Assembly: GCA_964478165.1 (NCBI GenBank)
Contig: CAYZGU010000029.1
Location: 1-44,592 of the forward strand
From: CAYZGU01 sp964478165
GTDB lineage: Bacteria; Poribacteria; WGA-4E; JAJDTR01
DNA: 44,592 bases
Reading direction: 5' to 3'
Shown piece by piece: positions 1 through 10,024 of the stretch (its first letter is position 1; each line of letters starts with the position of its first letter). Below the pieces are notes generated by a model. It made no database searches. It had not been told where the DNA came from and was given only the letters and a program-made list of their open reading frames with translations. The translations under genes and the position numbers were made by a program.

Positions 1-128
1 ACTGACATGGATTCTTAACTAGTCCATTTTTGCACTATTCAGCCGTGACTCCTGTTTCTCAAAACTATAGGACCCAAAACGAATCATACTGTGTACTCAA
101 TAGAGGCTGTGGGATTAGTAAAAGGAAG

Positions 129-1370
129 ATGATGAAGCTATTAGAGAATGTCATGACAGCTCTTTCGGCTCTAAGGGTGAGCAAAACGCGAACCGCGCTG
201 ACAATGCTAGGAATTATTGTTGGTATCGCAGGTGTCATTGGGATGATGTCATTTGGCGCAGGTGCGAAATCCCTTTTGTTGTGGGAGGTTGAAAAAGTCG
301 GGGGGCCTAGTGTCTTTGGTGTATACCGCAGTGACTGGATTCGGAAGGGAAACAGATGGGTTCGCAATCCGATGGAGTTCTACTTGACGATGGATGACGT
401 TCGAGCTATTCAAGCCAAATGCCCGTCTGTTGACGTTGCGACCCCAGAGATGGCTGCACCCGTCACATTGTCTGTTGACGGAAAGAACAAGCACGTTCCT
501 ATGGAAGCGACAACTTCCCGATACCAAATTGTTCGCAAGTGGTATAATCGCTACGGAAGATTCCTATCGGATGATGATGTCGATTTGTGGAGTAAAGTGT
601 GTGTCATTGGCGAAGAGATATGGAGAGATCTTTTCGCTGGATTTGATCCAATTGGGAGAGAGCTTAAGATTAACAATCAACGCTTTACTGTCATCGGAAT
701 AATGGAGTCTAGGGGAAAGGGATTAGATCCGGAATATGATGAGGACAACAGAGTGTTTGTGCCTATAAGTACCGCACAGACCAACTTCTGGGGAAGTAAT
801 CGTGTTGGGCATATCTTAATCCGTGCGAAAGATTTCGAATTAGTTGATCAGGCAGTTCGGGAAGTAGAGACAGTCATTAGCCGAAATCATGGAAATGAGA
901 AATTTTTCGAGACGTGGGTGATGAAGGACGAGTTGAAGACTGCGAATCGGATTATCACGATTATCGAGGTCATTCTTGTAGCAATTGCTTCTGTTTCGCT
1001 GGTTGTGGGCGGGATTGGGATTCTAAATATCATGCTTGTATCTGTTACCGAAAGGATTCCGGAGATAGGACTGCGTAAGGCCGTGGGGGCAAAGAGCATA
1101 GATATACGTCTTCAGTTCTTGACTGAATCGACCATTCTGTGTCTCATTAGCGGATTGATTGGTATTGGTCTCGGAGTGTTCATTGGGCATGGATTCGCGT
1201 GGGGGGTGAGCAAGTTGATGAAGGACTTCATCGATTGGCCTTCTGTGATTACTCTTGAGTCCATAGTTCTATCGGTTTTTTCCAGCGGAAGTATTGGAAT
1301 CTTTTTTGGATATTATCCGGCCGGCCGTGCCGCTAAACTTCCACCGATTGAAGCTTTAAGACTTACATGA
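129..1370 (+). CDS. MacB/FtsX-type ABC transporter permease
   Basis: Membrane permease of the MacB/LolC/FtsX group, which works with a separate ATPase to move substrates or exert force across the envelope. The N-terminus (NVMTALSALRVSKTRTALTM then a hydrophobic segment with GIIVGIAGVIGMMSFG) is the typical MacB first helix. It is followed by a periplasmic MacB_PCD-like domain of about 230 residues. Three C-terminal membrane segments carry the FtsX core, with the hallmark GGIGILNIMLVSVTERIPEIGLRKAVGA and ending PPIEALR. At about 413 aa the length is normal for a stand-alone permease. I chose ATG 129 (or the adjacent ATG 132) because AAAGGAAG lies directly upstream; the longer reading from 30 has no such support and adds an unrelated N-terminus. 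The partner ATPase would be expected to the left, outside the window. Substrate unknown. Confidence 0.9.
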   Translation: MMKLLENVMTALSALRVSKTRTALTMLGIIVGIAGVIGMMSFGAGAKSLLLWEVEKVGGPSVFGVYRSDWIRKGNRWVRNPMEFYLTMDDVRAIQAKCPSVDVATPEMAAPVTLSVDGKNKHVPMEATTSRYQIVRKWYNRYGRFLSDDDVDLWSKVCVIGEEIWRDLFAGFDPIGRELKINNQRFTVIGIMESRGKGLDPEYDEDNRVFVPISTAQTNFWGSNRVGHILIRAKDFELVDQAVREVETVISRNHGNEKFFETWVMKDELKTANRIITIIEVILVAIASVSLVVGGIGILNIMLVSVTERIPEIGLRKAVGAKSIDIRLQFLTESTILCLISGLIGIGLGVFIGHGFAWGVSKLMKDFIDWPSVITLESIVLSVFSSGSIGIFFGYYPAGRAAKLPPIEALRLT

Positions 1371-1416
1371 TATGGAATGCGCGAAACGAAATCGGGGTGA
1401 GTCCAAAATTGGATTT

Positions 1417-2718
1417 TCATGATTGCGACACGAACTGTCTCAACTTTTGCAGGAATCGCTGCGCTATCCTTGCTTTTACTAGAACGGCATCGCCTTGATA
1501 GTCCGTCTCGAGTACTTCACCATTTTTGTAGAGAAAATCTAGCGTTTTTCCTTCTGTGTACGGGAGTGTGAACCAAACTTCTTGTCTGTTTTCGGCGCAT
1601 CGATCAACAAGCTGTGCCTTCAGCTTTTCAAGCCCATCACCGTGTCGTGCGGAGATAGCGACGCTCTCCGGATATTGATTCTGCAGTAGGCAAAGCCGTG
1701 CTTCATCTTCGAGGCAATCCACCTTGTTGAACAACATGAGGGTTGTTATTCTTGCTGCGCTCAGTTCATCGAGTACTTCATTGACCGCGTCGATTTGTGC
1801 TTCTGCTTGGGGATGGCTCACGTCCACCACGTGAAGTATGAGTTTAGCATCACAAATTTCTTCTAAAGTTGCTCTAAAAGCAGCAATAAGATGATGTGGT
1901 AGTTTCTTGATGAAACCGACCGTGTCAGTCAGCACAATGCCGTGGTTATCTGTTAACGGAACAGATCGTGTCGTGGAATCCAATGTTGCAAATAGCTTGT
2001 CTTCAGTTAGTTGCTTCGCGCCGGTTAGACGGTTAAAGAGGGTTGATTTTCCGGCATTGGTGTACCCCACCAGCGAAACATTAGCCATGTCCTCCCGGCT
2101 CTTTCGTTGTATACGGCGTTGTTTTTCAACAGAACCTAGGGCTTTCTTGACACGGGCGATTTCACGGCGTATCAACCGTCGGTCCGTCTGAAGTTGTGTT
2201 TCTCCTTCACCACGAGCCGCGCCACTGAACCGGCCCCCACTCCCTCCACCAGTTGTTTGTCGAGAAAGGTGAGACCACATTCGTGTTAAGCGCGGTAGCG
2301 CATATTCTAGACGTGCGAGGTCGACTTGTAATGTTGCTTCCCGGGTTTGGGCTCGCTGTGCGAAGATTTGTAGAATTAACCCAGTCCGATCTATTGCAAC
2401 GACATCGAGTGCCCTTTCGATATTGCGCGTCTGAGCAGGTGTTAGGTCTTCATCAAAGACGACTGCATAAGCTCTTAATTCTTGAACCAGAAGCTTGAGC
2501 TCTTCGACCTTCCCTTGACCAATGAAATAGGCTGGGTGTAACGTCTCTCTTGATTGCACTATCTCGCAAACTGTTTCCATTCCGGCAGTCTGTGTGAGCT
2601 GTTTCAGCTCTTCCAGCGAATCCTCGATCTCGGTCATCAAGGCGGTTTTCAATTTGACACCGATAAGGATTACTCGTTGAGATGAAGATGTTGTGGATGT
2701 TTCATGTGTTTGCGGCAT
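1417..2718 (-). CDS. hflX: GTPase HflX
   Basis: Ribosome-associated GTPase of the Obg/HflX superfamily, implicated in splitting or rescuing stalled ribosomes. The N-terminal HflX domain (about residues 15-150, with YFIGQGKVEEL and DEDLTPAQTRNIE) precedes a coiled linker with the glycine-rich GGGSGGRFSGAARGEGETQL. The G domain follows, with G1 GYTNAGKST (about 218-226), G3 DTVGFI and G4 NKVD. The length (433 aa) is typical. The ATG start is supported by the whole domain being in frame and a short polar leader. It faces the permease gene convergently with 46 bp between stops, and lies downstream of the sugar-nucleotide operon with a 299-bp gap, so it may have its own promoter. No missing motif was seen. 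Confidence 0.97.
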   Translation of the reverse strand: MPQTHETSTTSSSQRVILIGVKLKTALMTEIEDSLEELKQLTQTAGMETVCEIVQSRETLHPAYFIGQGKVEELKLLVQELRAYAVVFDEDLTPAQTRNIERALDVVAIDRTGLILQIFAQRAQTREATLQVDLARLEYALPRLTRMWSHLSRQTTGGGSGGRFSGAARGEGETQLQTDRRLIRREIARVKKALGSVEKQRRIQRKSREDMANVSLVGYTNAGKSTLFNRLTGAKQLTEDKLFATLDSTTRSVPLTDNHGIVLTDTVGFIKKLPHHLIAAFRATLEEICDAKLILHVVDVSHPQAEAQIDAVNEVLDELSAARITTLMLFNKVDCLEDEARLCLLQNQYPESVAISARHGDGLEKLKAQLVDRCAENRQEVWFTLPYTEGKTLDFLYKNGEVLETDYQGDAVLVKARIAQRFLQKLRQFVSQS

Positions 2719-3017
2719 ATGTGCTCCATCAAATTCCTATGACGACTGAAGTTTTAAGTGTAATGTGAAAAGGTGAGGCGGTTCATGAGTCATGTCAATA
2801 GGCGCTCCGGATTTTATGATGATTTGGCGATGGCAACTCCACAGACCCATACGGCGGTGTCTGCTGAAGATAGTAGAGTCTTCTGCTCGGCGTTTGTTCG
2901 CGCTCCTCTATCTCAAGAATCATGACTTCAAAGGGCGGGAACCGTTAAGGGACATGGTGACAAGAGTTACTCTCTTCATGTTTTTATCGATTACCTGTTG
3001 GGGTTTGGTATGTGTGT

Positions 3018-4034
3018 CTATCCAGATGATGGGCGCAATTTCTGAAGGATGGTTCTCCAAACTTCATCAACCGTAATCATTTTCATACAGATGTTATTTT
3101 GACACTGATTAGTAAATTGTTTGCACGGATTGCAGGGTACATTATGGCGGATCGTGGTGTGCATAGGATCTAGCGGTTGGAAGCGGATATGATTGCCAGG
3201 ACCGAATAAAGAAACGGTGGGAGTGCGAACTGCTGCAGCGATGTGCATTGGCCCCGTATCATTTGTAAGGAAAAGGTGGCAGCGCTCAATCAACGCTGCT
3301 AGTTGGCGAATGTGCGGATTTCGGGTGAATTTTGTTGCTCTTTCAGTCATGAGATTGTCAACTTGATTGACCAATGCGTTCTCGCGAGGGCCACCGAAGA
3401 TTATTACCTGTGCGCCAAGGTTCCTGACAAGTCGGTCTCCGATTTCGGCAAATCGTTCGGGCATCCATTCTCGTAACTTCCATCCTGCCCCCGGGAACAG
3501 TCCCACAGTAGCTCTTGCTTCATCAATCCCTTGTTCTTCCATCGAGTCACTCGCGTAGGCTCGATCCGATTCTGAGAGGAACAATTCTAATGCTTGATCT
3601 GTCGCTACAATCCCAATTGCTTCCAGGAGATCGAAGTGGCGAGCGATGGTATGTTTGTTGACGCGATTAGGAACTCGCACAGAGCACAGAAATCCCCCCG
3701 GTTGATGGTACCCTACCCGACACGTTGCGTGGCTTAGGTATGCGAGTAGGCTCGTACGAAACCTCCTTTGGAAGTCGATGGTCAAATCGAATTTCCGTTC
3801 ACGCAGGACGCGTATCAAGCGAATCATCTCACCTGTATTCCTGTTTTTTGCGTTCCGATTAAACAGAATGACTTCATCTAGATGAGGATTTTCTGTGAGT
3901 AGCTCTGCAGACTGCTCTGCGACGAGCATAGAGATATGTGCGTGTGGAAAATGTTTACGCACGGTGCGAATGGCAGGAGAAGTTAGCACAATATCTCCGA
4001 GCGAGCTGAGGCGGATCAGGAGGATATTCTTCAT
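3018..4034 (-). CDS. Glycosyltransferase family 9 (ADP-heptose:LPS heptosyltransferase-like)
   Basis: Cytoplasmic GT9 enzyme of the WaaC/WaaF/RfaF type that transfers heptose or a related sugar onto lipopolysaccharide core or another surface glycan. The start MKNILLIRLSSLGDIVLTSP is the family's canonical N-terminus. The C-terminal Rossmann half carries the family motif NDTGPMHIAAA and VSLFGPGN. The tail has a cysteine cluster (CNPCKQ...CQNNICM) seen in several GT9 proteins. About 338 aa, normal length. ATG 4034 gives the canonical N-terminus; an in-frame TTG at 4052 has an AGGGG about 6 nt upstream and could be the true start. It is last of three same-strand genes, 68 bp after pgi, consistent with a surface-polysaccharide or sugar-nucleotide operon. 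Exact sugar not determinable. Confidence 0.9.
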   Translation of the reverse strand: MKNILLIRLSSLGDIVLTSPAIRTVRKHFPHAHISMLVAEQSAELLTENPHLDEVILFNRNAKNRNTGEMIRLIRVLRERKFDLTIDFQRRFRTSLLAYLSHATCRVGYHQPGGFLCSVRVPNRVNKHTIARHFDLLEAIGIVATDQALELFLSESDRAYASDSMEEQGIDEARATVGLFPGAGWKLREWMPERFAEIGDRLVRNLGAQVIIFGGPRENALVNQVDNLMTERATKFTRNPHIRQLAALIERCHLFLTNDTGPMHIAAAVRTPTVSLFGPGNHIRFQPLDPMHTTIRHNVPCNPCKQFTNQCQNNICMKMITVDEVWRTILQKLRPSSG

Positions 4035-4102
4035 TGCAGGATTATGGTTCAATCTTTACCCCTACGAATTCATTTGAGATCGGTATGGAGCGGCTCAAAG
4101 AA

Positions 4103-5566
4103 CTAAGATCTCGATTCGGATTGTGTTTTGATCTTTCTGGCAATCCGACGTGCGTGAGCCTTTCCTTTCTCAACGCCGTCCTGGCGGTAAGTAAGTTCAT
4201 TTTTAGAATCAACAATGCCAGCATTGTCAACGTGTAGTACCTGTAGACGCCCCTTGATAGCAATGGAATCCATTGATACGCGCATTACCTTGCAGAGATT
4301 GTGAGCATCTCGTCTCGGCACATGTAGCGTTGCATTTGGAATCTCGTTCTCATTCAAATACTCAGCTGTGCCGTAATAAGAGGCGGTTTGAGCCTGATTC
4401 ATTGTTAGCCCTCCATATGATTCTACATCTTGGCCAATGCCTGATTCGGTGGGGATTCTTAATTTGGTTCCCAATTCGTTCCAGACAATGAAAAGGACTA
4501 CCTTGTCCCTTGGGCCTCGGATAATGCCGTTAAGCTGAGAATGATTGCTCGTTGGGCCGCGCGCGGTAGTCACATTGAGCCCTAGTCCGCGTTCTTGAAG
4601 GGATTCCTCGTAAAGTTGGACAAACCAATCCCCTAAACAGTGATTGTCAGCATAATTATAGAACAAGACCGTAGTCTTATCCTCCCAAAATTCAGCAAGA
4701 TGAAGCCATTTAGCGAGGTGGTATGGAACGTTGTAAACGTCATCATGCGGTAAACGGAATAACTCATCAGCTTCTTTAATTCCCTGGAGCGCTTCTTGTA
4801 AACGTGACTCTGGCGATTCACCAAGTCCTGCTGTAATCCCGAGAAAAAACAGACCAACGGGGGACAAGGCGGAGAAACGGCCTCCTACTCCCTCGGGTAT
4901 TGGAAGCAGTGTGTTACCATAAAAAGGTCGTTCCTGATGGAGTTGATAAAGTGGACTGGCACCATTATGGCTAGTTGTTGCGAGTACTTGCTTGCGCCAG
5001 GATTCAGTATCTGTAGCACCAGGCTGCTGCTGCAAGAGGTTGCGGATAATCATTAAGGTCGCAATCGTTTCAGCTGAACAACCTGACTTGCTTATGACGT
5101 TGAAGATTGTTTTACTCAGGAGTTCACGTCCCTTGAGCATCTCCAATAGACCCTTGAGACGGAAGGGATCGAATGTATTACCTGTAAAGTAGACCTCGGG
5201 TCCTCCGCCGCGCTCATTCAATGACAACGTGTTGTGATAAGGATGATTGAGCACATCATGAAAGACGCGAGCTCCCAGATCTGAACCCCCTATGCCTATC
5301 GTCACAAGGACAGAAAATTCCTTGCGTGCGCGGTTTGCCAGCGCCAGGGTTTGTGCAATGTGGTTATCTTGGAGATGACTGCGAGTCCATGCCCGTTGTT
5401 CGTTCTCCAAAAGTTCAATTGAGGCCGTGTCTTCCTGGCGGAACAGTGATTGTATTGTTGACAAACGAACGTTAAGATCCTTACGTAATGATATTCCAAT
5501 AGTCTGCTCTATGGTTTCTCCTCTACTTGCGATTTCCAATCTGAAATCCAACGCTTTGTGGTCCAT
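4103..5566 (-). CDS. pgi: Glucose-6-phosphate isomerase
   Basis: Interconverts glucose-6-phosphate and fructose-6-phosphate at the head of glycolysis and gluconeogenesis. The SIS-fold signature TIGIGGSDLGARVFHDVL lies near residues 90-107. The phosphate-binding segment SKSGCSAETIAT is the PGI SKSG/T motif. Later segments include GVGGRFSALSPVGLF and a QLNGIIRGPRDK-type region. At 487 aa it is a little shorter than E. coli Pgi and belongs to the more divergent bacterial form. ATG 5566 gives the expected N-terminus; no strong Shine-Dalgarno was seen. It lies 51 bp downstream of the uridylyltransferase, so the two are probably co-transcribed, linking glucose-6-P supply to UDP-sugar formation. Confidence 0.95.
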   Translation of the reverse strand: MDHKALDFRLEIASRGETIEQTIGISLRKDLNVRLSTIQSLFRQEDTASIELLENEQRAWTRSHLQDNHIAQTLALANRARKEFSVLVTIGIGGSDLGARVFHDVLNHPYHNTLSLNERGGGPEVYFTGNTFDPFRLKGLLEMLKGRELLSKTIFNVISKSGCSAETIATLMIIRNLLQQQPGATDTESWRKQVLATTSHNGASPLYQLHQERPFYGNTLLPIPEGVGGRFSALSPVGLFFLGITAGLGESPESRLQEALQGIKEADELFRLPHDDVYNVPYHLAKWLHLAEFWEDKTTVLFYNYADNHCLGDWFVQLYEESLQERGLGLNVTTARGPTSNHSQLNGIIRGPRDKVVLFIVWNELGTKLRIPTESGIGQDVESYGGLTMNQAQTASYYGTAEYLNENEIPNATLHVPRRDAHNLCKVMRVSMDSIAIKGRLQVLHVDNAGIVDSKNELTYRQDGVEKGKAHARRIARKIKTQSESRS

Positions 5567-5617
5567 AAGTTTTTGTCGTTTTTTAGTCTAACGAAAATGC
5601 TTTATACCGGGGAGTTT

Positions 5618-7015
5618 TTAATTCGGCCATCTCCGCACCCCGTCAATTATCACATCATCTTCGATAGCAACCTGTTGTCCTGATTCATTGATGAGGTTTA
5701 CAGTACCAGTAAGCGTCACATTCGATCCAATTTTTACATCTCCTTCTATGCTTAATCTTTGACAACCAACCAGTGAGGGAGGTCCACTGGGGAAACGCGC
5801 TTCCAAATCATCAATCAGCTTGTAGTAGGAGTCATCCAAGTTTATTAGTATCTGTTCGAGCTCTCGTTCAGGGTTAGAGATCACCTGGAAGCTGTTAGTC
5901 AGAGTGTAAGCATCTGACCGAACGGTCAATAGGTCTGCTGTTGTTTTCACCGGGGCGAGACGAGTACGTGGAACACGGAGAGCTGCGGATCCCTTGAATA
6001 TACTTATGGCAGCGCCCATTGCCGTTTCCAACTGATAAACATCGGTTGAGGAAGAATCACGAGGATCGACGTTTTTGCTGTTGCGAATCATAGGCAAACC
6101 CAAGATATTGTCTTTTGCACCCATCTCCGTTTTTAAGGTAGGAAGATGAACCCACAAATTGTTCGTATTAAAGTATCCGTGCCGATTGATATCTTGGAAG
6201 TGCCTCTCATCTTTAGGTGAGCACTGCGCTGATTCGCGAAGGATGAGTTGTCCGTTCGATAGTTGTGCAAGATGCCCGCCTTTCCTCTCCGCAGCGGTGC
6301 GATCGGCAACTTCCATCAGAAATGGAAGCTTGTTCTGAGCGAAATAGCCGAGGATGGTCGTGTTCATCACTGCTCCCAAGTTGTCGACGTTGGATACAAA
6401 GGCATATTCATAGCCATTATGCAACAAAATATCTAACATACCGCTCGTTACTAGAGCTGCATAGATGTCGCCATGTCCCGGAGGGCACCACTCTAAGCTG
6501 GGGTCTCTGCTCCAGACGACAGGGCTTAGATCAGCTTGGCTGATTTTGGGCACTTTGTGTTGGAGGAAATCCAAAGGGATTTTGCTCCACAATTTCGGAT
6601 AATCCTTAAGTGCAGTTAGAGATTCGTCTCGTGTCGAAAAACTGTTCATGAGTACCAAGGGCATGCCAGTCTGTTGCGCCTGTCGAGCGATAATGTCGAG
6701 AAAAGAGAGGTTGTTTATAACGGTTAAAAGTGATTTAGGATTATCCAAGCCCATCCCGGTTCCTAATCCACCGTTCAGTTTCAAAAGCACGGTCTTGCAT
6801 AAAATACCCTGGCCAATGGCCGCCAGTTCTTCGGAAAAGTCTTCGATGTACGGAAGGCTTTCGACCGGCGTGATGTCATCTTCTGAAATCAGTCCGGTTT
6901 GGCCCTCGATTAACTGCATGAAGTAATATTCGAATGTTTCAATCGCAAGGTCAGGCAGGGCTTCAGCCCGCATGCGTTCGATAAATGGTGTGAATTTCTC
7001 AGTAGCGGAATCCAT
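5618..7015 (-). CDS. UTP--glucose-1-phosphate uridylyltransferase (UDPGP family)
   Basis: Makes UDP-glucose (or a related UDP-sugar) from UTP and a sugar-1-phosphate. This is the eukaryote-like UDPGP/UGP2 family rather than GalU. The nucleotide-binding loop LNGGLGTGMGLDNPKSL is at about residues 80-96. SNVDNLGAVMN, the metal- and uridine-contact region, follows in mid-protein. The C-terminal part (VTLTGTVNLINESGQQVAIEDD) looks like the left-handed beta-helix tail of the family. 465 aa, normal. It is the first gene of the operon running to the GT9 glycosyltransferase. It is preceded by an 892-bp gene-free region where the promoter should lie. An alternative specificity (UDP-GlcNAc pyrophosphorylase-like) is possible but the motif favours glucose. 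Confidence 0.92.
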   Translation of the reverse strand: MDSATEKFTPFIERMRAEALPDLAIETFEYYFMQLIEGQTGLISEDDITPVESLPYIEDFSEELAAIGQGILCKTVLLKLNGGLGTGMGLDNPKSLLTVINNLSFLDIIARQAQQTGMPLVLMNSFSTRDESLTALKDYPKLWSKIPLDFLQHKVPKISQADLSPVVWSRDPSLEWCPPGHGDIYAALVTSGMLDILLHNGYEYAFVSNVDNLGAVMNTTILGYFAQNKLPFLMEVADRTAAERKGGHLAQLSNGQLILRESAQCSPKDERHFQDINRHGYFNTNNLWVHLPTLKTEMGAKDNILGLPMIRNSKNVDPRDSSSTDVYQLETAMGAAISIFKGSAALRVPRTRLAPVKTTADLLTVRSDAYTLTNSFQVISNPERELEQILINLDDSYYKLIDDLEARFPSGPPSLVGCQRLSIEGDVKIGSNVTLTGTVNLINESGQQVAIEDDVIIDGVRRWPN

Positions 7016-7907
7016 TAGAGGTTTTTGTGTTTTCCTGCGTGTGTGTCCCGAAAATGGATGGTTTCATGTTAGCACAGTGGTTGAGATTGGTTTCAGAAGC
7101 GGTGATTCCGGCGTTCTAGAAACTCTCTTGGACACGATATGTTAGCATACTGTTCATTTACAACACAAGATATAAGCACCAGAGGTTTTATAATATAACG
7201 CTGTTTGTTTTCGTGATAACTGGGACCACATAAAAATAATCAATTGACCAATCTCGGTGGAATTTGGTAGAATTCTCACTGTGGCTTTTCATGGTAGTCT
7301 ATCGATTGCAGTGCATTTGAGGCAACCGCGGAGGCTGTTGTGGTCAATAGTTCTCAAATGTCATGTCAGTTTTCGTTCTGTGTCCGCATTCGCCATAAAC
7401 AGATTCAGGGGATTTCGAGATAAATCTTTGCAGTTTTCACTGCCGGACAACTGACAGATTGGTAGAATGATCTCGTGCCTATTCTCAATCGGAAATTGGT
7501 GTTTTAATTTTTTCGCAGTCAAGGCTGACTGGGTTGCGCTGAGCACTCGGTGGGTGAGAGATTAGTCCTGATTGTGTGTGTTGTGCTGAGGACCACGTTA
7601 TTAGCCTGGAAGTGTTCAATGGGCCGGGGAAAATCGACCATCGAGTGGCTTGATATAGAATTGTTGATTCTATAGAGTGCGAATAAAGAGAGTGCAAATT
7701 CGAAGGCGGTTTCGATTGAATCTGGAATGTTTCTTAACGCCGCACTTTAATGCTGATTAGAAACGGGATTACTCGATAAAAGAGGATAGTTGGAGAACAT
7801 GAAGTAGAAGGCGTGTTTTCGAAACTCTCAGCGCTCAAGGGAATTTAAGATCGTTTTTTGTCGGTTGTGCAATCCTAACCAAGTGCTTTGTACGGACGTG
7901 ATTGCAA
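7016..7907. other. Gene-free spacer between divergent genes
   Basis: About 890 bp between the minus-strand uridylyltransferase and the plus-strand serine hydrolase. I find no ORF with recognisable protein character, no tRNA and no strong terminator. The region must hold the two divergent promoters. One weak plus-strand sigma70-like pair is present (TTGACC at 7244-7249 and TAGAAT at 7268-7273, 18 bp apart), but it lies more than 600 bp from the next start. Confidence 0.5.
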
Positions 7908-8945
7908 ATGGATTCAGAAAAAATTTCCGCTCTAATTCAACAGGGAATTTCTGAAGGCGTTTTCCCCGGTGCCGTTGCCATAGTTGTTGCAGGTGGTCGC
8001 ATCTGCTACTGCAAAGCATTTGGGTATCGCATGGTCTCTCCCGTGGTTAAGGTGATGCAATCTGACACGCTTTTCGATCTTGCATCTTTGACCAAACCTG
8101 TTGTGGCCGCAACGCTAATTATGCGTCTTGTTGAAGAAGGCTCTCTGGAACTTGATGCGCCTGTCAAAACATATCTTCCCGAGTTTTCGTATGAGCAGGT
8201 GACACTGTTGCACCTCTTAACTCACACCTCCGGATTGCCAGCATGGCGTCCGGTTTATCTGGAGGCAAAATCCAAGTCTGAAGTTCTTGACTACCTTGGA
8301 GGAATGTCCTTTGAATATCCAACGGGTCAGAGAGTGGTGTACAGTTGTCTTGGATATATCCTGCTCGGATTACTGATTGCTCAGGTAGGCGGAAAATCAT
8401 TAGAGGACCTCGCACAGGAGCGAATTTTTTCCCCTCTTGAAATGTCTAACACTCGTTATTGCCCATCACCGAGGTCGAGGTGTGTGTGTGCTGCCACGGA
8501 GAATTCAAACAGTTTTGAGAGACACATGGTTAATAATGAACCATACGATTGGCGAAAGGGCGTTATCGTCGGTGAGGTTCACGATGTGAACGCGCATTTT
8601 CTTGGGGGTGTCTCGGGAAATTCCGGACTGTTTTCAACGGCTCAAGATATCGCGAAATTTTGTCAAATGCTCGTGAATGGAGGAGATGTGGTATTGACGC
8701 CTGCAAGCGTTGAGCGGCTGAGCATTGTTGAAACAACCGGATTAGATGCCACACGTGGAATAGGTTGGGCTATTTTAGATGACGGATCCCTTTATCATAC
8801 TGGCTTCACGGGAACTTCGATTCGTCTGAATCTTACACGTAGCATGTTTGCAGTACTTCTCACAAATCGTGTTCATCCAGAAGTTCGTTCTGGCGGAATG
8901 CGTGATTTTCGAAACAAATTTCACCGACTAATCTTCGTGGCATAG
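7908..8945 (+). CDS. Beta-lactamase-fold serine hydrolase (AmiE/YbbE-like)
   Basis: Serine hydrolase of the class C beta-lactamase/DD-peptidase fold. The nucleophile motif SxxK is S60-L-T-K63 (DLASLTKPV). The second motif, normally YxN, reads Y-S-C in VVYSCLGYILLG. The third KTG-like motif is H-T-G (LYHTGFTGTS). The segment HLLTHTSGLP is standard for the family. About 345 aa and no signal peptide, so likely cytoplasmic. Gene context (NamZ and AnmK follow) matches the Bacillus subtilis ybbE-ybbC group, where YbbE (AmiE) is an N-acetylmuramyl-L-alanine amidase; that role is inferred, and esterase or peptidase activity is possible. I prefer ATG 7908 over the TTG at 7902. Confidence 0.88.
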   Translation: MDSEKISALIQQGISEGVFPGAVAIVVAGGRICYCKAFGYRMVSPVVKVMQSDTLFDLASLTKPVVAATLIMRLVEEGSLELDAPVKTYLPEFSYEQVTLLHLLTHTSGLPAWRPVYLEAKSKSEVLDYLGGMSFEYPTGQRVVYSCLGYILLGLLIAQVGGKSLEDLAQERIFSPLEMSNTRYCPSPRSRCVCAATENSNSFERHMVNNEPYDWRKGVIVGEVHDVNAHFLGGVSGNSGLFSTAQDIAKFCQMLVNGGDVVLTPASVERLSIVETTGLDATRGIGWAILDDGSLYHTGFTGTSIRLNLTRSMFAVLLTNRVHPEVRSGGMRDFRNKFHRLIFVA

Positions 8946-10024
8946 AGAAGTCGCGGATTCTCAGGTTCTGTTAGGTCGCGGTGGCTGCTCATCACCAAAT
9001 GGATAGTTACAGGTTTCTTGAGAGTGCCCTGTTCTCGATACTGATTATAGTTCCGCATGGAAATCCAGCGCGCACCCGCTAAGTGCGTCTGAAAACTGTA
9101 GATTATCGCTGTCAAGTGCGTAGATGAACCGATTGAGTACGAATGCGTTCTGTTATCGTGATAATTGTGGGTTTACTGTAGAAAAAACACGGAACGGCTG
9201 AATCTGATAATCATCAGTTAGAATCCGTTCGACGCGAAGTCTCATAGTAAGATGTGCGGGATTAGAGCTGAGTCATGTGGTCGAATATCCGACGAAGTCT
9301 TCTTTATTAGCCGGCATCAGCTGTCAATCGAATCTCGTTGTTTGCGAAGGGCGTGTTTGAATAGTAGGCGGAAAACCCATTGTTCCGCCATTTAAGTCCT
9401 AGAGTTACCACATATTCGAGGAGCTTTCTCCACAATGGGATCATTCGACGACAGATTCGGACGTTTTCAAGCAGTGTACAAGGAACTTGGCCTACTGAAG
9501 TGACGGAGGGCTCAGTTTGTGTGCCTTTCCTTCAGGACGCTGTGAATTGGGTCAACAATGGTGTACTAGTTTGGGTGCGGAATGTTATGTGCCCGTTATC
9601 TCTGTGGTTTTCGAGAGTTGTGACCAGTTGTGTGTATTGGCGAACAAGTGATTAAGCAACGCGGACCGAACACCTAATTTCATCGATTGGTTTGCCAAAT
9701 AAGTGGTTGAAATGGGAACTGTAACTCTGTGGTTGGTATAACGTGAGGTTAGTTTGTTGGCGATCCTTTCTCGATGTTCGTTGGCTACCGGTTAAACTCT
9801 AAATCCTTAGAACTTGTCGCTTGAATTCTTATCAATTTGTGTGGGTTCTGAAAACACTTGAATTAATCCGTCCATTGTGACGGACGACAATGGGTGTCAA
9901 ATCGACGACGAACTCCCGCTGCATTGTCCATTAACAGGATAGAGTAGGTAGGGGCGAGGCTCTATCGGCTTCCTCGCTGCGCAGGCAGTGAGAACAACTA
10001 AGGCGACACGGCGACTCCCGGAGT
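8946..10024. other. Gene-free spacer inside the muropeptide gene group
   Basis: About 1080 bp between the serine hydrolase and namZ. The longest open frames (for example 9380-9655) lack protein-like composition, and I recognise no family in any of the six frames. No tRNA or repeat array was seen. The length equals roughly one gene, so the spacer may be the fully eroded remains of a former member of the group, but the sequence does not show which. Confidence 0.45.

Noticed and set aside
2792..3076. 94-codon plus-strand frame between the GT9 gene and hflX
   Set aside because: It overlaps the glycosyltransferase end, has no Shine-Dalgarno and no recognisable family or coding character.
7244..7273. 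Sigma70-like promoter TTGACC-18-TAGAAT
   Set aside because: More than 600 bp from the next gene start and with a suboptimal spacer; could be chance in AT-rich sequence.
9380..9655. 91-codon plus-strand frame before namZ
   Set aside because: Composition is not protein-like, no start signal, no similarity I recognise.
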